NCBI GenBank assembly: GCA_027489475.1
Contig: JAIXZQ010000258.1
Location: 1-6,525, forward strand
Direction: 5' to 3'
Source: Methylophilus sp.
GTDB lineage: Bacteria; Pseudomonadota; Gammaproteobacteria; Burkholderiales; Methylophilaceae
DNA: 6,525 nt
A program made the translations under genes and the position numbers. Under the pieces are notes generated by a model. The model saw nothing but the letters and a program-made list of their open reading frames with translations, was not told where the DNA came from and did not search any database. Shown here one piece after another: positions 5,855 through 6,525 of the stretch (position 1 is its first letter; every line of letters begins with the position of its first letter).

Positions 5855-5884
5855 AAAAAAAAGCCCAGGGCCTAAGCACCTGGG
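5855..5884 (-). terminator. Strong intrinsic terminator for leftward transcription
   Basis: Read on the minus strand: CCCAGG, a bulged base, GC, tetraloop TTAG, GC, CCTGGG, then C and eight T (5862-5855). The stem is eight base pairs, mostly G-C. It would end any transcript coming from the right, either the efflux operon (stop at 6175, about 290 nt away) or a separate short RNA starting near 6043. On the same bases an alternative hairpin CTGGGC-(A/T)8-GCCCAG (5849-5868) is mutually exclusive with it. Confidence 0.8.
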
Positions 5885-5988
5885 GAGACAACTTGGGAAA
5901 AGCAACGAGAAAGCTGCATATTCAAAGGTTGCTTACGCTTATCGTTTTGGAGATTACGACAGTGGCTTTGTTTGCAAAAAGTCACCAT
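5872..5988 (-). CDS. Possible 38-residue basic, cysteine-containing small protein, speculative
   Basis: ATG at 5988-5986 comes directly after an in-frame TAG and reads 38 codons to a TAG located in the loop of the terminator hairpin. The product starts MVTFCKQSHCRNLQNDKRKQ and ends SRCFSQVVSPGA. It is basic, with Cys5, His9, Cys10 and Cys29, and has no signal peptide or membrane segment. No clear Shine-Dalgarno precedes it. Its position, ending exactly in a terminator and starting downstream of a TATAAT, is suggestive, but I recognise no family and an open frame of this length is easily produced by chance. Confidence 0.2.
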   Translation of the reverse strand: MVTFCKQSHCRNLQNDKRKQPLNMQLSRCFSQVVSPGA

Positions 5989-6022
5989 CTAAAATGAATG
6001 CACGATTCATACCAAATCTACA

Positions 6023-6042
6023 CGCATCACAACGCATCACAA
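6023..6042. repeat. Tandem duplicate of CGCATCACAA
   Basis: Two exact 10-bp units, CGCATCACAA, lie head to tail (6023-6032 and 6033-6042). A third partial copy, GCATCAC, is at 6071-6077. A 10-bp period places the two boxes on the same face of the helix. They flank the minus-strand TATAAT at 6050-6055, with the third copy in the position of the -35 region, as a regulator's binding boxes might. Confidence 0.55.
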
Positions 6043-6049
6043 GTCATTG

Positions 6050-6055
6050 ATTATA
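6050..6055 (-). promoter_or_regulatory. Perfect TATAAT, putative -10 for a leftward transcript
   Basis: On the minus strand the hexamer reads TATAAT, 120 bp after the end of the efflux gene. The region 16-17 bp upstream overlaps GTGATGC and matches TTGACA poorly (three of six at best). It would drive the candidate short transcript toward the terminator at 5855. Confidence 0.4.
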
Positions 6056-6097
6056 AAGGGTGAATTGTAAGCATCACTTTTAGCCCAGGGCCAGATG

Positions 6098-6132
6098 GGT
6101 TGCATACAACCACCAGTGGCTGATGACAGCCA
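6098..6132. other. Two compact tetraloop hairpins after the efflux gene
   Basis: GGTTG-CATA-CAACC (6098-6111) and TGGCTG-ATGA-CAGCCA (6117-6132) are perfect stems of five and six base pairs, 5 bp apart. They lie 43 bp past the efflux stop (for leftward transcription). No T tract follows either, so they look like 3'-UTR stabilising structures rather than intrinsic terminators. Confidence 0.5.
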
Positions 6133-6174
6133 ATAGGCAGCCAAGGCCTCAAACCCTACCCCTTTGGTGCGCGG

Positions 6175-6525
6175 TCAACGCGGCCGACGCACATCAGAAA
6201 ACAGCGGATAGAGTAGTGGCAACAGCAGCAGGGTAAAGAGCGTGGCGGTAATTAAGCCGCCGACAATGACCACCGCAAATGGCCGTTGCGTTTCTGAGCC
6301 TATGCCATGCGACAGTGCCGCCGGCATCAACCCCAGCCCCGCCATCAATGCTGTCATCAAAATCGGCCGCAGTCTCGCCACTGCGCCCTCAATCACCGCG
6401 TCGCGCTGGCTCACCCCCTCGCGCAGCAAGTGTTTAATCTGCTCTAGCATGATGACGCCGTTTTGTACCGAAATCCCCGCCAGGGCAATAAAGCCAACGG
6501 CTGCCGACACGGATAAATGCAGCCC
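6175..6525 (-). CDS. RND heavy-metal efflux pump, CusA/CzcA family, C-terminal part (runs off right edge)
   Basis: The last 116 codons of an inner-membrane proton-driven pump of the resistance-nodulation-division superfamily. The visible part includes a transmembrane segment with SVSAAVGFIALAGISVQNGVIML (5-27) and an amphipathic cytoplasmic linker (EQIKHLLREGVSQRDAVIEGAVARLRP). The last two helices follow: ILMTALMAGLGLMPAAL (55-71) and, after GIGSETQRPFA, VVIVGGLITATLFTLLLLPLLYPLF (85-109). The AAVGFIAL.G..V.NG, RLRPILMTA, GSE.QRP.A and GG...AT..TL..LP.LY signatures match the heavy-metal branch (CzcA, CusA, SilA). The open frame continues through the edge with no start in context; the GTG at 6510 is internal. 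Metal-specificity residues lie outside the window, so the metal cannot be named. It is probably the last gene of a CBA-type operon transcribed leftward. Confidence 0.9.
   Translation of the reverse strand, partial: GLHLSVSAAVGFIALAGISVQNGVIMLEQIKHLLREGVSQRDAVIEGAVARLRPILMTALMAGLGLMPAALSHGIGSETQRPFAVVIVGGLITATLFTLLLLPLLYPLFSDVRRPR

Larger units (their letters stand above)
5855..6043 (-). ncRNA. Candidate short transcript of about 190 nt (putative sRNA), unproven
   Basis: The 5' limit is set by a perfect TATAAT (6055-6050 on the minus strand), which predicts a start near 6043. The 3' limit is the strong terminator ending in eight T at 5855. Between them lies a 7-bp stem AAGCAAC/GTTGCTT enclosing about 21 nt, and then a pyrimidine-rich single-stranded stretch (TTTTCCCAAG, TTGTCTCCCC) just before the terminator. 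That layout resembles Hfq-dependent small RNAs, with a C/U-rich seed able to pair with Shine-Dalgarno regions. The RNA could equally be the processed 3' UTR of the efflux operon, or an mRNA for the 38-codon ORF inside it. The -35 box is poor. No known sRNA family was recognised. Confidence 0.35.
5704..6174. other. Structured 471-bp region without a convincing conventional gene
   Basis: The left part holds two hairpins closing the nuclease gene. The middle and right parts hold a minus-strand set of signals: a TATAAT, GCATCAC boxes, a small ORF and a strong terminator. Near the efflux gene there are two compact tetraloop hairpins. An exact 11-bp direct repeat AGCCCAGGGCC occurs at 5862-5872 and 6082-6092. 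No tRNA, rRNA, CRISPR repeat, transposase or known riboswitch was recognised. Confidence 0.6.

Noticed and set aside
5815..5997. A 60-codon plus-strand GTG-initiated frame across the leftward terminator
   Set aside because: It reads through the A8 tract and terminator stem, has no Shine-Dalgarno and no family resemblance; the minus-strand signals explain the sequence better.
6038..6174. The frame of the efflux gene stays open about 45 codons after its TGA
   Set aside because: The protein ends at a normal place for CusA/CzcA relatives, and the extension contains hairpins and no plausible domain; a chance open frame is sufficient.

Overview
The window looks like a chromosomal segment of a betaproteobacterium of moderate GC content. 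Three things suggest this: the lptM-lysA pair, the run of small type IV pilin genes, and the style of the PurU, IspH and heavy-metal RND proteins. A Methylophilaceae-like (methylotrophic) origin is my impression only, because nothing here is diagnostic at family level. Most of the window is ordinary core genome. The accessory-looking part is about 5170-6174.

Layout. Positions 1-1523 (minus strand) hold four tightly packed minor-pilin genes transcribed leftwards: a PilE-type pilin, FimT/GspH, PilV, and the N-terminus of PilW, which runs off the left edge. Stops and starts overlap (TAATG, a 7-bp overlap, ATGA), so this is one operon with likely translational coupling. Positions 1524-1779 are a divergent intergenic region with a good extended -10 promoter facing right. 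Positions 1780-3158 (plus) hold the tiny lipoprotein gene lptM, overlapping lysA (last step of lysine synthesis) by 4 bp. A 14-bp perfect A/T-flanked inverted repeat at 3180-3212 works as a shared terminator between the convergent lysA and purU. purU (3234-4088, minus) and ispH (4206-5168, plus) diverge from a 117-bp spacer that contains a perfect TATAAT for purU.

Positions 5169-5406 are an increasingly AT-rich non-coding region (about 18% GC at 5311-5400 by hand count). It has hairpins and an 18-codon ORF with a textbook Shine-Dalgarno. A stand-alone GIY-YIG nuclease gene follows (5407-5703), then two tandem hairpins, the second with a T tract. Positions 5704-6174 hold no convincing conventional gene but are highly structured. 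On the minus strand there is a perfect -10, three GCATCAC boxes, a 38-codon ORF, and a strong intrinsic terminator with an 8-T tract. Together these could define a short RNA of about 190 nt, or the 3' UTR of the efflux operon. Positions 6175-6525 (minus) are the C-terminal end of a CusA/CzcA-type RND efflux pump.

The pilin genes form one functional unit (priming complex of the type IV pilus). LptM and LysA share a transcript but not a pathway; LptM serves LPS transport and LysA makes lysine. PurU (formate release from 10-formyl-THF) and IspH (isoprenoid precursors) are independent housekeeping genes. The best candidate for something undescribed is the structured minus-strand transcript at about 5855-6043; its parts are visible in the sequence, but its existence as an RNA is inference.
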